Of a stretch of DNA of 64,000 nt, positions 21,332 through 34,648 are shown piece by piece (positions within the stretch are counted from its first letter, which is position 1; the number at the start of each line of letters is the position of its first letter). The position numbers and the translations under genes are program-made. Source of the DNA: Nannobrachium achirus (Eukaryota > Chordata > Actinopteri > Myctophiformes > Myctophidae); contig OY997654.1 of NCBI GenBank assembly GCA_963921795.1, positions 4,989,217 through 5,053,216 of the forward strand, written 5' to 3'. Under the pieces are notes generated by a model. That model worked only from the letters and a program-made list of their open reading frames with translations. It did no database searches and was not told the origin of the DNA.

Positions 21332-21932
21332 AGTGATAGTTCACCTATTTTTTACATGAAGCTGTGTGAAATACTTGCCATTAAAATAGTGGTTACAAAT
21401 GTATTAATCCATTACCAGAGTCCCGTGGTCAGAGTTCTGGTCAGTTTTAGATGAATATAAAGTAGTTCCGGTGATTTGGCAGGGGCTCATGGCCCAATCA
21501 TTAAAAATAGATGAATCCACAAAACTAGCTTCATTTGTATTGTTGACCTATTTCTACCAAATAGACCAACTTTCGTTCAACTTTGACCCCTCTGTCACAT
21601 GGTACTATTTTTTGTGTCCAGTATCACTACGCCGCTGCAACGTATTTCCCCAAAACAAGGTGCTTTGCAGTCAGCTGATCAGAACGAAACCTCGCTCTAT
21701 ATGGTAGAAATAGGCCAACAATACAAATGACGCTAGTTTTGTGGATTAATCTATTTTCAATGATTGGGCCACGCCAAATGGCCCCCACCCCATTGGAACT
21801 ACTTAATATTCATTAGAAACTGACCAGAACTCTGACCACGGGACTCTGGTAATCAATTGATACATTTTTAACCACTGTTTTAATGGCAAGTATTTCACAC
21901 AGCTTTATGTCAAAAATAGGTGAACTATCACT
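21332..21932. mobile_element. Angel-like TTAA fold-back element (unit 2)
   Basis: Duplicate of 14304-14904 at offset 7028, with the same TTAA flanks and arms. Confidence 0.8.
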
Positions 21933-22407
21933 TTAAGTATCATGTGAGGGGTCAAACTAGGGTTTTTTCATGATGCTGAATCCATCGCAAGCATTTGGTT
22001 TGCACGAAAAACATTCCTTGGGCTAAAAACTGACCCACAAAACGATCGTTTAGTGATGAATCATCAACAAGGGTTCATATTTTAGATAGTCATTAGAGAA
22101 AAGAAAAGATAAATGTTTTCATTTACTTCTTTCTATCATTTTAGTAATTTTAATGATTTTGATTTGCATGCATGCCCATGCAAGTGGCTAAATATGTATT
22201 TTTAGACACAATAAGCCCATTCCCAAGATGCACCGCAATCTTTCATGGGCAGGTGTGACTTATGGGGGCTGGTGTAAATATTAACAAATAAATTGCTGGT
22301 TTATTGTGTCTAAAAAGACTGAAATCGAACTACTAAAATCGCTAAAACAATAGAAAGCAGTAAATGAAAACATTTTAACACTCAGCTTTTCTATTCTAAG
22401 TTGTCCT

Positions 22408-23097
22408 TTAAGTGTGCCTGCAGCTCACTAAGTGTGTGCAACCTTGTGTAGCAGTTGGTGTTAGCATTAGCTTTAACATTAACATTAGCATTTTTATTAG
22501 CATTAGCTTTAACATTATTATTTTTTAAATTAGTATTAGCATTTTTAGCATTAAAATTAGCATTTTTAGCATTAACATATTAGCATTAGCATATTTAACA
22601 TTTATATTTTTAGCATTAGCATTTTTAGCATTAGCGGTAAGCCATTGGGAATGTTTGAGACCAGTAACATGTTGGGAAGTGGAGTTATGGCTGTTTAAAG
22701 CCCAGCCAATAGGAATACAGAGGGGGTGGGGCTTAAGCAATTACAGCTCGTCCCTATTGGCCGGAAAAAGTCCAAAGTTGGGTGAGCGTTTTAAAGTTTA
22801 AATCACGTTGCTAGGAAAAAAGTATGCCAGAGTATTGTGGCATTCCCCATCAAAAGTCAATGGCATTTTTCTGCACCATTTTTTGCGAATTACGTCGCCA
22901 TGGTAACACGGATCGGAAGGAAAAGTAAGAGCACCCCATTCCCAGCCGAGCCGCACGTTTTGATGTATATATTGCGGGGGTGGCAATCGTGCGGCAGCAC
23001 CAACATTTGTGGGATCATTAATTAACTAACTACCCTAATTAATTAAGTATGGTGGATTACAATAAGTGGTTTGCCATTGCATGGCAGGCACACTTAA
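22408..23097 (-). mobile_element. Helitron-like element beta, minus strand (unit 2)
   Basis: Duplicate of 15380-16069. One visible base change lies near 22865 (G to A relative to unit 1). Confidence 0.6.
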
Positions 23098-25452
23098 TAA
23101 ATAGTGGGCACCATAACAAAGTGTAGAATAGGACAAAACTGGGCACTAAAGCAGAGAGCGCCACACAGTGGGCACATGAGATCATGAAGCAATAATTCAC
23201 TTCCCATGTTCAACCGCATCATCGTGTCCTCGGGTCCTCACTAATCTCATTATAAACTCATTATACTAATTTCTACTCACACTGCGTCTCACTGGTGGCC
23301 TACTGAATTAACAGTTGCAGAAACCTAACTACCAATGACATCGATCAGGATTACAAGCTAATCAACACTTCATCTTTAGCAGTCTTTATCTTGCTGTAAA
23401 GTTATCACGCTATATAGGCCTATGCAGTGATGGGCAGTAGCAACGCTACAGTGGTTGTACCTTGAAAGTGCTGGTCGTGGCACTGATGTGGTACCACCAT
23501 GGCAGCCAGATCAGTTGAGGCACCACGTTGTTACATGCCACAACCACTAGGTGGGGTTAGAGAGCAACTAATGCCCAGATAAAGGCATATGAGACAGGTT
23601 TGTTGCTTAACTGGGTAGTTAATTTAATTTTCAAGAATGAGTAGATTTTGAGCCAAAAACAATCTTTCAGTCAACAGCAATGACTTGTTGGCAATTGTAT
23701 TAAAAAGATGTATTACTAAACTCTGGAATCCAGGGGAAAGGGTGAATTTACATGCAGAGTTCTAATGAACTGAAAAGCAATTATTGCTTTATTATTATTA
23801 TATATTATATTATTATTGTTATCATATTTAACAACATTAAACAAATTAATTATTCTAATTTCAAAGTCTCCAGGACAGTAAAAATAAAGAATAAATAAAA
23901 TAATTCAATAAAATCCTCCAGCCAACCATTAGAAGTTGATTATCACAATAAGTAATTAAATACAATAAGTAATTGTGAGTATTTTCTTTTTTAAAGATTG
24001 CTACTTTAAAAAACAACTATGTTTCTTACACTAAACAATGTTAGACAAAACAAACACAAAAGATTTGAAATCTATCATAATCAATGACAGTACAGAAGTT
24101 AGAACCAAACACATTTTAAGTGAAAACATTCAAATCTCTGCAATGGACTGTAGATCGGCTATTTTCAAATAGCCATGGTATAAATAGGTGTAAAGTGGAT
24201 AAATGTATATTTTATAATATTAAAAGTGTATGTGCAAAGTAATTAGTAACTAAAGTTTTCAAATAAATGTAGTGGAGTAAAAGTACAATATTTGGATCCA
24301 ATATATAATGAAGTAGAAATGAAAGTATTGGAAATTGGAAATACTCAAGTAAAGTACAAATATCTCACAACTGTACTAATGTAGGCTTAGTTGCTTTACA
24401 CCACTGGCGATCATGAATTTGATTTTTTTTTTAAAGGAGGAAAGGGAACAGTTTGGAATCTGATCATCATCAACTTGCGACGGGCATTTCCCCTATTGAG
24501 TGAAAGATTAGCTATTTCTAGAAGAAATAAAATAATTAAGGTGTTTTTGATTTTACATTGTATTTATACAGGGCAATTATAATGTATTAAGGCGTATTTG
24601 TCGTATTAGCCAGGGATCCCTTTAAAGCCAGAGAGAGAGATTTCCCATCTGATACTCTGGTATAGTTTTATGGTGGATAGATATATTCTATGAACAAACT
24701 TTTATCAACAACATGCATCGCATCTGACACGCATTGTATACTGGACATTGATTAGACATTAGTTTTGATGACTCAGTGGCTGTTGCTGTGTGTGCATCAT
24801 GAGAATGAAAAGTAAACTGTAGGTAGCTTCACACCTCAGGCTGCCAGGACCATTGATAGAATATTGGGATAATTTGCATGTGAATCAAAGAAGCCCTAGA
24901 CACAACCTTCCCTTCCCCCAAAGGTTTGCAGATCAGTTATCTTTCAGCATGCAACATGTCTTAACAACTCTAGCCTGCCAGTGTTGCTGGGTCTGCTTAT
25001 TTTAAGTGACTTTGGTCCTGTTTTCCTGTAAAGTCGCTTGTAAAGATTCATAGTTGTGGGTTGCTTTTGTTAGGGCTAGTTTCTTAAGTGTAGTGGCTTA
25101 TTTGTCCTTAATTTCAAGATATTTTTTTTAAAATAGCTGATGTAATAGAGTTCAAGTGGTGAAATGGTTGCTTCTTTTGGGCTTGTTTTCATAGACCTGG
25201 TCGCTTGTTTCACTCACAGAATATAGCAAATGTGGTAACACCCTCTCACATTGGAGAAAACAAACACCACCGGTGGAAAGTAGCCTAACTAGTACATTTG
25301 ATTTAATTAAGTATTGTACTTAAATATAATTTCTTCTTTAAGTACTTAACTTGAGTGTTTCCAATTACTAAAGAAATGTTACTAAAGTCATTTGTAGATT
25401 TGGATTATTATTACAAAATATAAATTACCCACTTCACTCAGCCAAAACGTCA

Positions 25453-25525
25453 GGTGATCTACAATTAATCTCACAATGTCTTGCGATGCCACGAATTGTG
25501 AGCTTGTAGGCTAGATCTGCAAAAT
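25453..25525. repeat. Recurrent AGATCTACAAGCTC hairpin, diverged
   Basis: GATCTACAATTAATCTCACAATG pairs imperfectly with GAATTGTGAGCTTGTAG and is followed by AGATCTGCAAAAT. It lies inside the 4.67-kb element. Confidence 0.6.
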
Positions 25526-26048
25526 ATTTGTATACATTGTAAACTTGTGAAATGGGACATTCTGCATAATGAGTACTTTTACTTTTGATACTTTAAGTAC
25601 ATTTGGATGTCAATACTTTACCTTAAGAGTTAACTTTAAGTAGCCTGGACCTATAGTTTCATTTGAGGTGCATGTGTTTGTGCAGAGATGTTATGTGCAG
25701 ACTGCAGAGATGTATTTTGTTGGACCAGGCTACGCTCAACTTCCCGGTCTAGATAGACTATATTCTATAAACTTCACTGACTTCATTTAACTTATATCAA
25801 CGAAAGAGAGAGTGCAAGAGAAGTTATTTTTGCTGTGTGTGCATCATGAGAATGAAAAGTAAGTAAGCTTCACACCTCATGCTGCCAGGACCATTGATAG
25901 AATATTGGGTTAATTTGCATGTCAAGAGGTGTAGTGTTCAGTTTCACAGTCAACTCAAGAGAGTGAGACTGGTTGCGATGACGAGGCTACACTCTGTACT
26001 ATTTTACCACTGTCAAAGGAATAATTATCCAAGCATAACCGGAATATG

Positions 26049-26050
<2 letters not shown>

Positions 26051-26089
<39 letters not shown>
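26051..26089. repeat. (CT)n microsatellite
   Basis: About 39 bases of CT repeats within the 4.67-kb element. Confidence 0.95.
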
Positions 26090-26094
<5 letters not shown>

Positions 26095-26382
26095 ATAGCC
26101 TAATATATTATTTGGTTTTGCTATTTTATTTCTTAAAAAAAACATTAAAAATAATTCAAAGGTGCTCTTGGCTTGAGAAAGCCTAGGTCCAAGTTTACAT
26201 TGCCAAAGCAAGTGTAAACATATAAAATATGAACGTGGGGAAAAGTAGGCTACAGTTGGAGGGGATAAAAATAAAAATAAATCAGTAACAAAGAGTAGAT
26301 TGCTACTGCAACACATCACTCACATGGTTATTACAGAAAGCACTATAGAAACCAGTAGAATTTATTTGTTTCTGTGTGAGAA

Positions 26383-26435
26383 AATAGAAGATCTACAAGC
26401 TCACAACACGTCTTGCTGTGTTGTGAGCTTCTATC
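26383..26435. repeat. Recurrent AGATCTACAAGCTC hairpin
   Basis: AGAAGATCTACAAGCTCACA and ACACGTCTTGCTGTGT, then TGTGAGCTTCTAT: a well-preserved stem of about 20 bp. Confidence 0.8.
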
Positions 26436-27089
26436 ACATGTATTTAGCCCCTCAATCGTATATAAAATATCATATAAAAGTGAAACCTGCTATTGATCAA
26501 TGAGTTTCTGCATTTACATGTGTAGAGTCTATGGACAGATCGTAGAAAAATGCCCCAGAAAATGTGACAAGCTCAACGGCCACTAACTGTATGTTCATCA
26601 TGTTAAAAAATATTTTGCCTTATTCACACTATGAAAAGCCAAGCTAATGGTTTGAAAAAACAATACAATAAAATCTTCCATTCAACAATTAGAAGTTAGT
26701 AATCATTACGGCTATTTTGTATATCCCTATGATGATTGCAGAAGAGACAAAGTTAAAACGATAATAAAATAAGTCATTAGTATTCTTTCAATAGAGATTG
26801 TTTCTTAATTTAGGGATTTAAAAGTCTTGCTCAGGGACACTTCAGCAAGTAGGTGGCCTGGCCAGAATTCGTACCTGTGTACTCCCAAAACCCCAACCCC
26901 CCAACCCCCCACTGTGTGTGTCTGACTCTCTCTGTGAGTTTGTTTGCTAAACTGTGTCACATGGGGGGTTGGGACTTGTAGCTTGGGAGTTGTGGTCATT
27001 CGAAGAACTTTGCATTATTTCTCTAATAAAAAAAAAAAAACATTATAATAATAATGTATTATGTACCTTGGTGCCAAGGTGTAATGAAA

Positions 27090-27320
27090 ATCAGGCAGCA
27101 GCCGTTCGCAACTGGTAAAATTTTTCTTTACATATCTACTGCATAGTACTGTGTTCTATTTGTCTGTCATTCAATGTTATATGAGATACTTTAATGGTTT
27201 CCAGTGGAAATAAGCTTAGTCTTTTCATGGATCTCCTTGTAGTAGACCTTGTACCAGTGAACTGTACCGTCATGAAACTGTACCTTTTCCTATGCAATCT
27301 TCTAATAAAGTCTTCAATGC
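27090..27320 (+). mobile_element. LINE 3' end fragment
   Basis: GCAGCCGTTCGCAACTGGTAAAA followed by TGTCATTCAATGTTATATGA, GACCTTGTACCAGTGAACTG and CTTCTAATAAAGTCTTCAAT matches the LINE tails at 35390-36001 and 51420-51725. The terminal (TCAA)n tail is cut by a hairpin element at 27319-27432. Confidence 0.75.
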
Positions 27321-27432
27321 TTGGTAATACAATGTATTCTCTATGCAAACCAGCTTTAAAAATTTCCTAGCTGGAAAAAAGCTGGAAATGTTTTAAGCTG
27401 GTTTGCATAGAGAATACATTGAATTACCAAGC
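27319..27432. mobile_element. Hairpin miniature element
   Basis: CTTGGTAATACAATGTATTC...GCAAACCAGCTT pairs with AAGCTGGTTTGC...GAATACATTG-AATTACCAAG, giving arms of about 37 bp with a short AGCTGG-rich loop. Confidence 0.8.
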
Positions 27433-28475
27433 AAACCATTAGCTTGGCTTTTCGTAGTGTGAATGCAGCATTACTCTTACGAAGTTCTTGAAAAATAGAT
27501 TCCTCAGCAGGGGATTAAACTCTGTTCTCCCATATGCCATTCCATGACACTATCCACTAGACTAGCACTACAGAATGAAAACTCATAAATTGTTCCTTTA
27601 GCCTCTAAAATGTTGTCCATTCAAACTGTTTCAATTTGTTTTATTTAAACCGTATTTTTCTAATTGTTGACTGAATATTTTATGTACTATTATTATTATT
27701 ATTTTCCTGTCATGGGTCATGGGGAAATTAGAATTCATTAGCATACTTATTATTACAAATCTAGTTGAGTTCTAGGCACATCTAGTTTTTCATTTGTCAA
27801 ATGCTTTTAAGTATAATAAACACAGTTGTGTATAAAGCAACAATTGCATTTCAATTCAACCTGAACTCTGCATTGTCGTCTAAGTTTTCTTTAATTAATA
27901 ACAATCACAATGAATCTGTTCACCCTTGCTGTGTTGCCAACACTGTAATGTAGGGTTCATGGACTCACATGTGCCTCCCTGTGGCAGATAAGCCACATTA
28001 CATGCTGTAACACCTCTAAAAAAGGTGGTACCACATTTACTCACATTTACTCAGTGGCACTACAGTGGTGCCACAGAGGCAGTCAACTGGTGACACTGCC
28101 AATCTTAACTGCTAACCACTGTACATAGCTTAACTACATTTCAAAGTAACGTCATGGTAGCTTCGATCCAATTGAACCAAATAGCTTTTTCTGTAGCGTA
28201 GCTCCAAGTAGTGACGTAACGTTCAACAAATGCAACACGTTACTATCCTGGTGAAAATGTAGTGCTAAATAAGGTTTATGGGGAACATAATTCCCAACAG
28301 ATCCCCAAACATGTTTTCTGGGGAGCGCTGCTTTCACTTCATTCAACGAACTTCCTCTGTGTGTTGGCCGGTGAGACGCGAGACACTTCACCCTGCTCGC
28401 AACGGTATGGTGAAGCGTGAGTCTGAGAATAGCTGACAGTAGTGGTGTTTCCATAAAGCCTTTTGATGCGCATTT

Positions 28476-28663
28476 AAAGGCCACTTTTAACCGCACAGAT
28501 TCGTCGACGATTCGGCGGCGGAAGGCGGCGGATAGCGTCGGTTGCCGAACGGGAGCTCATCGTCAGGTTTTCGGCAGCGGGTCGGGAACGTTATCGACCG
28601 AAAACTGGGAAACTGGACTTGCCCGGTTTTGTTGAGTCAGTCCCTTGCCCGTCGGCAGTGAAA
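28476..28663. repeat. Interspersed repeat epsilon (unit 2)
   Basis: Duplicate of 16778-16965 at offset 11698. Confidence 0.7.
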
Positions 28664-29890
28664 TGAGCCAACGAGAGCGGATAAAAGACAACACACAATC
28701 CGCTGGTAGCTATCTGTTTGGCATACATACTGTTTCCACACAGTCACAGAGGACACCGAGACAACACACTACACACAACTGAATAAAGTGGGCGCGAGTG
28801 AACTGCTTGCCTAGCGCGATGTAGTAGTTGCCCAAGGTGCTTGATTGTATAATATCCACGTTTCAACTGGGTCCAGTTTGGTTTATTACCTCCTCTTTCA
28901 GCTGTGAAAAGCTGGATGTGTGCTTCAGCGTATGACGGTGCGTGTCGAGCATAGCAGACATACAAGCTCACAACGCTTCAAGTTCCGACATGTTGTGAGC
29001 TTGTAGCTCTGATATTTTCAATGCGCGACGTCACACGGAGGCAGAACGCTGAAGCAGCAACAAGCTGTTGTGAAAGTGTCAGATCATGATACAATTTTAA
29101 ATGATTATGATTGGTTTTAAAGGTTGTTCTACTTTATCCAAATAATAATATAAATAATAGGCTTAATAACAGCATTTTCCGACAGCGACGGCATGCAGGG
29201 ACGATCAACTATGGAGTGAAAATAGCCTTTCAGACTACTGCCACCTCCTGGTTTGGAATGGTATTTCATGCGATCTCTCCGCGCATGCGCACAATTGCAT
29301 ACAGTAAGTACAGTCGGCATACAGTCGGCAGACGAAGTTCTGTGCAGTTCTTTGCAGTCCTTTGCAAGTTCTTTGCAGTCCTTTGCAAGTTCTTTGCAGT
29401 CCTTTGCAGACTTTTTGGTGTGGAGAGGCCTTAAGGCTTATTCGCAAAATCATTTTATGGAAACACTTCAAAATGCGAATAAACTTTCATTATCCGCAAA
29501 AGAATTATCCGCTTGGAGGATGTGGATTTTGAGGCTTTATCGAATAAACTAAATGCGCATTTGTGAATGGAAACGGGTCAGACAACACATGCGGAACAAT
29601 TATGACGTTCTGGTCCATATCGTCCTCCTATAACACTTTCCCCAGCCGCTTAATTAACCTCCATTGTATAGCGTTAGCCTACAAAACAAACCGGTTGTTA
29701 CACACAGAGTGACCCTTCGTCATCACCGTGTTGCGCATGCCAAAAGTGGCCGACCTACAAGCTCACAGCAGCTCGCATCTGTGACGCTGCAGGATGAATG
29801 TGCAGTGAGTCACAGCAGTGCTCACGTCTCTCGGTCTGAAAAAATCAGCCCCATCCCAGCTCTCCCAAAAATCGCATTTCATCAGTTTAA

Positions 29891-30387
29891 CACATGGGCG
29901 GCCAAGGTTTATAACATTTATAGCTGTTGCTGGTGCCACCATTGACTTACGTTATGTTTTGATGAGCCCCGCAAGCTTCGTGCGTGTGCACGTGCGTGTC
30001 CAGAGAAGATTGAGGAGGTACTCCATTTGTTTACAAACGCTCGCGAAACTCGCGGTAAAAAAATCGCGGTAAATTCGCGGTAAAGTGTCGCCGTGAAAAC
30101 AATCAGCTCTCTGCCTCCATGGGGCTGTTTTTACCTCATTCTCAGATAAAGCCGTTCTTATGTTTCAAAGTAGAATCTAAAGCCATGTAAAATCCTTCCG
30201 TGTGGGGAGAGACAGGGGGCTTCCTGCCCTGGCTGGGTGACGTAATGGATTCAGGGCATGCAAAGGGAAGCTGCGGTCTCGAAAAGTTAACTATTTGTTG
30301 ACTCGTCCCTCGACGATATAACTTCCTGTGGCAGGGTGACATCTAGTGGCCATAACTCGTCCCTGAACGCGTTTGGCTCCCCAAGTG
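29891..30387. mobile_element. TTAA-flanked (piggyBac-like) element present only in unit 2
   Basis: TTAA lies at 29887-29890 and 30388-30391. The ends CACATGGGCGGCC and (reversed) CACTTGGGGAGCC match at 10 of 13 positions. Unit 1 has a single TTAA at the same site (18189-18192), so the two units show a filled and an empty site. There is no transposase. Confidence 0.85.
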
Positions 30388-30700
30388 TTAATGGAAAAAG
30401 GCAAAATTTGCTTTGTCTTTATACGCATTTCTGATAATTTGCTTCCCTAATTCGAATGTGTTTATGGAAACATGGCTATACAAGCTCAGGTCGCGTCAAA
30501 AATGCAACCGTTGTGAGCTTGTAGATCTTGCGGGGCGGAGCTTAAGTACATTCTCTTCCCATCGCCCGCAGGGTCGCACTCACAGCCCACAGTTAGCAAC
30601 TTCCTCTGCTCGCACAGGGCTACTGGGCTAGCACTAGCTAAAAGCTAAAGACACGAAAATGTATATAAATCTGTGCATATAAAAATTCTATTTTGTTTCT

Positions 30701-30854
30701 ATTCATGGGTTGCATTTGTAGTCCTACACCAGCCATGTTAAGGACCAACACAGGTGTTCTGATTGGTGTAGAACATTAGTTCTATGCGAATCAGACACAT
30801 TGAAACACCTGTGTTGGTCCTTAATATGGCCGTTTAGGCAACCCATGAATAACG
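30701..30854. mobile_element. Fold-back miniature element (unit 2)
   Basis: Duplicate of 18502-18655 at offset 12199. One visible change (TCCTTAA against TCCTCAA) improves pairing with the left arm. Confidence 0.75.
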
Positions 30855-30924
30855 TACGCAGTGGGTCTTTTGCCTGAAAAAGACCCACATTATTACTCCG
30901 AGAGTAGAAAAATATAACTGATAG

Positions 30925-31029
30925 AATATGGAAGCACATACAAAATGAAATAATATCTATACAAGAGTGATAAATAGACATATTTCTCACTATAGATATT
31001 ATTTCATTTGTATGTGCTTCCATATTTGG
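30925..31029. mobile_element. Hairpin miniature element (unit 2)
   Basis: Duplicate of 18726-18830 at offset 12199. Confidence 0.85.
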
Positions 31030-31477
31030 TAGCCAGCAGACCTTGTGTGAGTGAGCTTTGGTTAAAATGTCTGTTCCTCTGAGGCTGTTATCAGCATTGT
31101 TTTGGTAGAATCTCTCACAGAAAACCATAATATCAAGAGTTGTTTAAATTTCTGGTGTCACACCAACCCTAGTTGACTAGGAAACAGAGCACATTAAACC
31201 CGCAATGTGTATAAAACCTTTGCATCACTGTGTTAACGTAGAAAGAATTGATCTGGAACCATGTCTTTCTGATGCTTGTAAGATCCCTTTCCTGGAATAA
31301 ACCCAAATACTATTATAACTTATAAGATGTTTCCTCCGTTTATTGATGTCAATAATTATTTCACTGTCCGATAGATATGGGGTACGAAAAACTGAGCTAT
31401 CAATAACTTCAGCCGAAATAAGATTTGATCAGTTAATGAATGAATGTGGAGCTAAAAGTAAAACGTTTCTATCGTAC

Positions 31478-32700
31478 CTCTCATTTGACCAGAAGGGATG
31501 GGCCAAACATTCCTCCACTGTAGGTCTTTTCTCTGGGTCTCCATTGATCATCTTCTCGATGAGATGCTTAGCAGCCTCATCTTTAACCTTGTCCAGCTTG
31601 TAGATTCCATCATAAATGTTGACTTCACATCTGATGCCTGAACCAAATGGATGTTCTCCCCCAGAAAGGATGTAATATATCACCATCCCAGCCACCTGTA
31701 GAATGAACATGAAAATAATTAAATGTGTTTTAAGTTATTCATTAAATTGTTCTCACACAGAATATAATAAACTGGATATCACTGCTTCTTCTACCAAAGT
31801 CTCAGCCATTAAGAATTAATATATAAAGTATGTAAAACAAACACAATATGGTTCTCATTATATTATCATGCAGAATAAATAACAACCTGGATGTCAGTGC
31901 TTCTTTGAAGGACAGGATCACCTTCCAAAGTCTCCCGTGCCATCCAGCATCTTGTTCCTGCAGGCGCCGTGCGTATACTTGTGTGTCCTTTTAATTCTAG
32001 ACTTATTCCGAAATCTGCCAATAGTGCCCTGCCTTTAATATCTGCAAAGCATATTTGTTAAGATACATTTCAGCTTCTGTTGCATACATAATATTAATAT
32101 TAATAATTATACTTTTAATAATTATTTTAATAATGATTATTATTATCATCATCATCATAGCTTACCAATAAAGACATTCTGGGGATTGATATCACGATGG
32201 AGAATTGTAGGATTTTGACAATGAAGAACTGTTAAGCTCTGGAGAACTTGATTTGCAAGCTGTTTCCTCTCCCGTTTAGAAGGGTTGCGTATACGCATGT
32301 ATTCTTCCAGGGTGTATTCACATAACTGAAGAGCAAGGTAACCAAAGTTCTTATCCTCTACATAGTCAACATATTTTAGGATAGTTGAAGGATAATTAAG
32401 CTTTTGTAAAATTGTTCCCTCATTCTTCAGCCCTGCAAGGTTTCTAATTGTCATTTTCTTCACTGCGACTTCAGTGCCATCATCCTCTAACCCCAAGTAG
32501 ACCGCAGTTCCTTTACTCCCCGTTCCTATGTGGAATTCCTCGTTTTCCGCAAACACACATTTCCCAACTTTGACAAGTTCACTGTCATCCATTTTTGCAA
32601 GCCTCTCCAACTGTGGCCTCCATCTTCGACTGGTTGGGATCCATCTTCGTGATGTACTGGAAGAGGTGCCCTCCATTCCATCCACTGTAATGGTAGACAT
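31478..32700 (-). CDS. IRE1/RNase L-like protein kinase, partial, copy 2
   Basis: Same three-exon structure as copy 1: exon 1 32700-32166, exon 2 32041-31887, exon 3 31695-31478. Introns are 124 and 191 bp; the second has lost a GT dinucleotide relative to copy 1. The one amino-acid difference I found is in exon 1: this copy reads KNEGTIL where copy 1 reads KNVGTIL. Aligned to IRE1 by eye, that Glu is the helix-C residue that pairs with the VAVKK lysine, so this copy looks ancestral and copy 1 mutated. HRDINPQN, LADFGIS and the C-lobe motifs are intact; the HRDxK lysine is Asn and APE is ARE here too. No KEN ribonuclease exon is seen after exon 3. This copy keeps its original upstream flank (beyond 32840), so it is the better candidate for expression. 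Confidence 0.82.
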
Positions 32701-32840
32701 AGAAAATGAAATACTGGTCACTTCGCCAAAATCCAACTCGCCAAATCACTTGCTAGGACACCTCGCCAATGAGCAGGGTTGCCAACATTGGTCCTCCCCC
32801 CAAAACTTCTTAACAGATATACAGTATATTTTCCTGTGTT

Positions 32841-33485
<645 letters not shown>

Positions 33486-33663
33486 CGTTCACGGAAAATA
33501 GTTGATCATTGCTCCCCCCTTGATACAAATCATAGGAACACAATGGCTATAATAGGCCTATTTCAGACAGATTTCAGCAAATAACAGGGAATCTTGAACC
33601 AGTCTTTACGATTTTAACTAAACTCCAAACAGCCCAAAATAAACTAATTAGGGTGCTGCTTAA

Positions 33664-34061
33664 AGACCCAATGAAATTACAATTTTGGGTATTTTATTTT
33701 CAAGTTTCAGTTTGAAAAGGAAGCATGTGTGTTTCTGAACCAATCCGAGGGGACCAGCCCTTCAGGCGATGGGATTTCAAATCTGAGTAATGGGAGTAAT
33801 GGGAGCCAGCAATGGGAAACAAACAGGTGAATGTAATCAAAGGTTCATTTATATGCAAGCGGACCTGTCTATGTCATCACTTTTTGAATTTCTGATCACA
33901 GGAAGTAATTAAGAATGGCCTATTTAGGGACCTTTGATATAAATATACACAAAAATTGTTTATTTTCTATTTTTTGGGCATCTAGTGTTAGGTATGGCCA
34001 TATTATCACTACAGATATGCTCTAAAAGTGTGAAAAACATGTTTTTGATTTCACCCTGTCT
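33664..34061. mobile_element. TTAA-flanked element inside a LINE (copy 1)
   Basis: TTAA lies at 33660-33663 and 34062-34065. The ends AGACCCAATGAAAT and (reversed) AGACAGGGTGAAAT are inverted repeats. Removing it joins the two parts of the LINE frame, which supports a simple insertion. The duplicated copy is at 34649-35046. Confidence 0.8.
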
Positions 34062-34648
34062 TTAACCTTCCCTATCAGGCTCACCTCACCGCTACTCACC
34101 AGTTAAGAGTGGGTTGGCTCAGAGTAGATGACAGAGTACAGCAACTTGCAATGGGCCTGGTGTACAAGATACACTACACCACTATGATATACCCAAGTAC
34201 CTGTCTAAATACTTTATAAACGTTAAGGATGTCCATAATTACAACACCAGAGGCAGTGCCACAGATCACTTTCAACCCAGAGTCAAAACCAACAAAGGGT
34301 CAAACTCGTTCTTCTGCTATATACCACCAAAATGTGGAAAGTCTTACCGAAGGCCATAAAGGAGTGTGGATCCCTATAGCATCCTTTAAAATTGCCCTGA
34401 AAAACCACTTACAGGCAGCAGCCGTTCGCAACTGGTAAAAAACAAACCTAGCCTAGCCCTACCCTCCTCTGCCCCTTCTTTGTATATACTTTCTGTTTGT
34501 TTAGACTAAAGGCCTCTCCATACTTTTAAAATTATATCCCTCGGAACTTCTGAAAAGCATTGGACCGAAAAGGGAATCTTGAACCAGTCTTTACGATTTT
34601 AACTAAACTCCAAACAGCCCAAAATAAACTAATTAGGGTGCTGCTTAA

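Larger units (their letters stand above)
23449..28121. mobile_element. Tc1/mariner-type element or composite, 4.67 kb, no transposase
   Basis: The element begins CAGTGGTT and ends AACCACTG, flanked by TA (23447-23448 and 28122-28123). Both ends also carry TGTGGTACCACC about 40-80 bases in, in inverted orientation. Unit 1 at this site reads TA-CAG-TA, the typical scar left when a Tc1/mariner element excises. The interior is non-coding and holds older repeats: AAGTAC-type fragments, a (CT)n tract, a LINE 3' end, a hairpin element and two copies of the recurrent AGATCTACAAGCTC hairpin. A hAT-type terminus is the main alternative, but no 8-bp duplication is seen. Confidence 0.6.
20640..32840. repeat. 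Tandem segmental duplication, unit 2 (12.2 kb with two extra elements)
   Basis: It matches unit 1 except for a 4670-bp net gain at 23449-28121 and a 501-bp gain (element plus one TTAA) at 29891-30391, and it lacks 2 bp in kinase intron 2. Its right edge (32840) joins non-duplicated DNA, so this unit keeps the original upstream side of the kinase gene. Confidence 0.95.
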
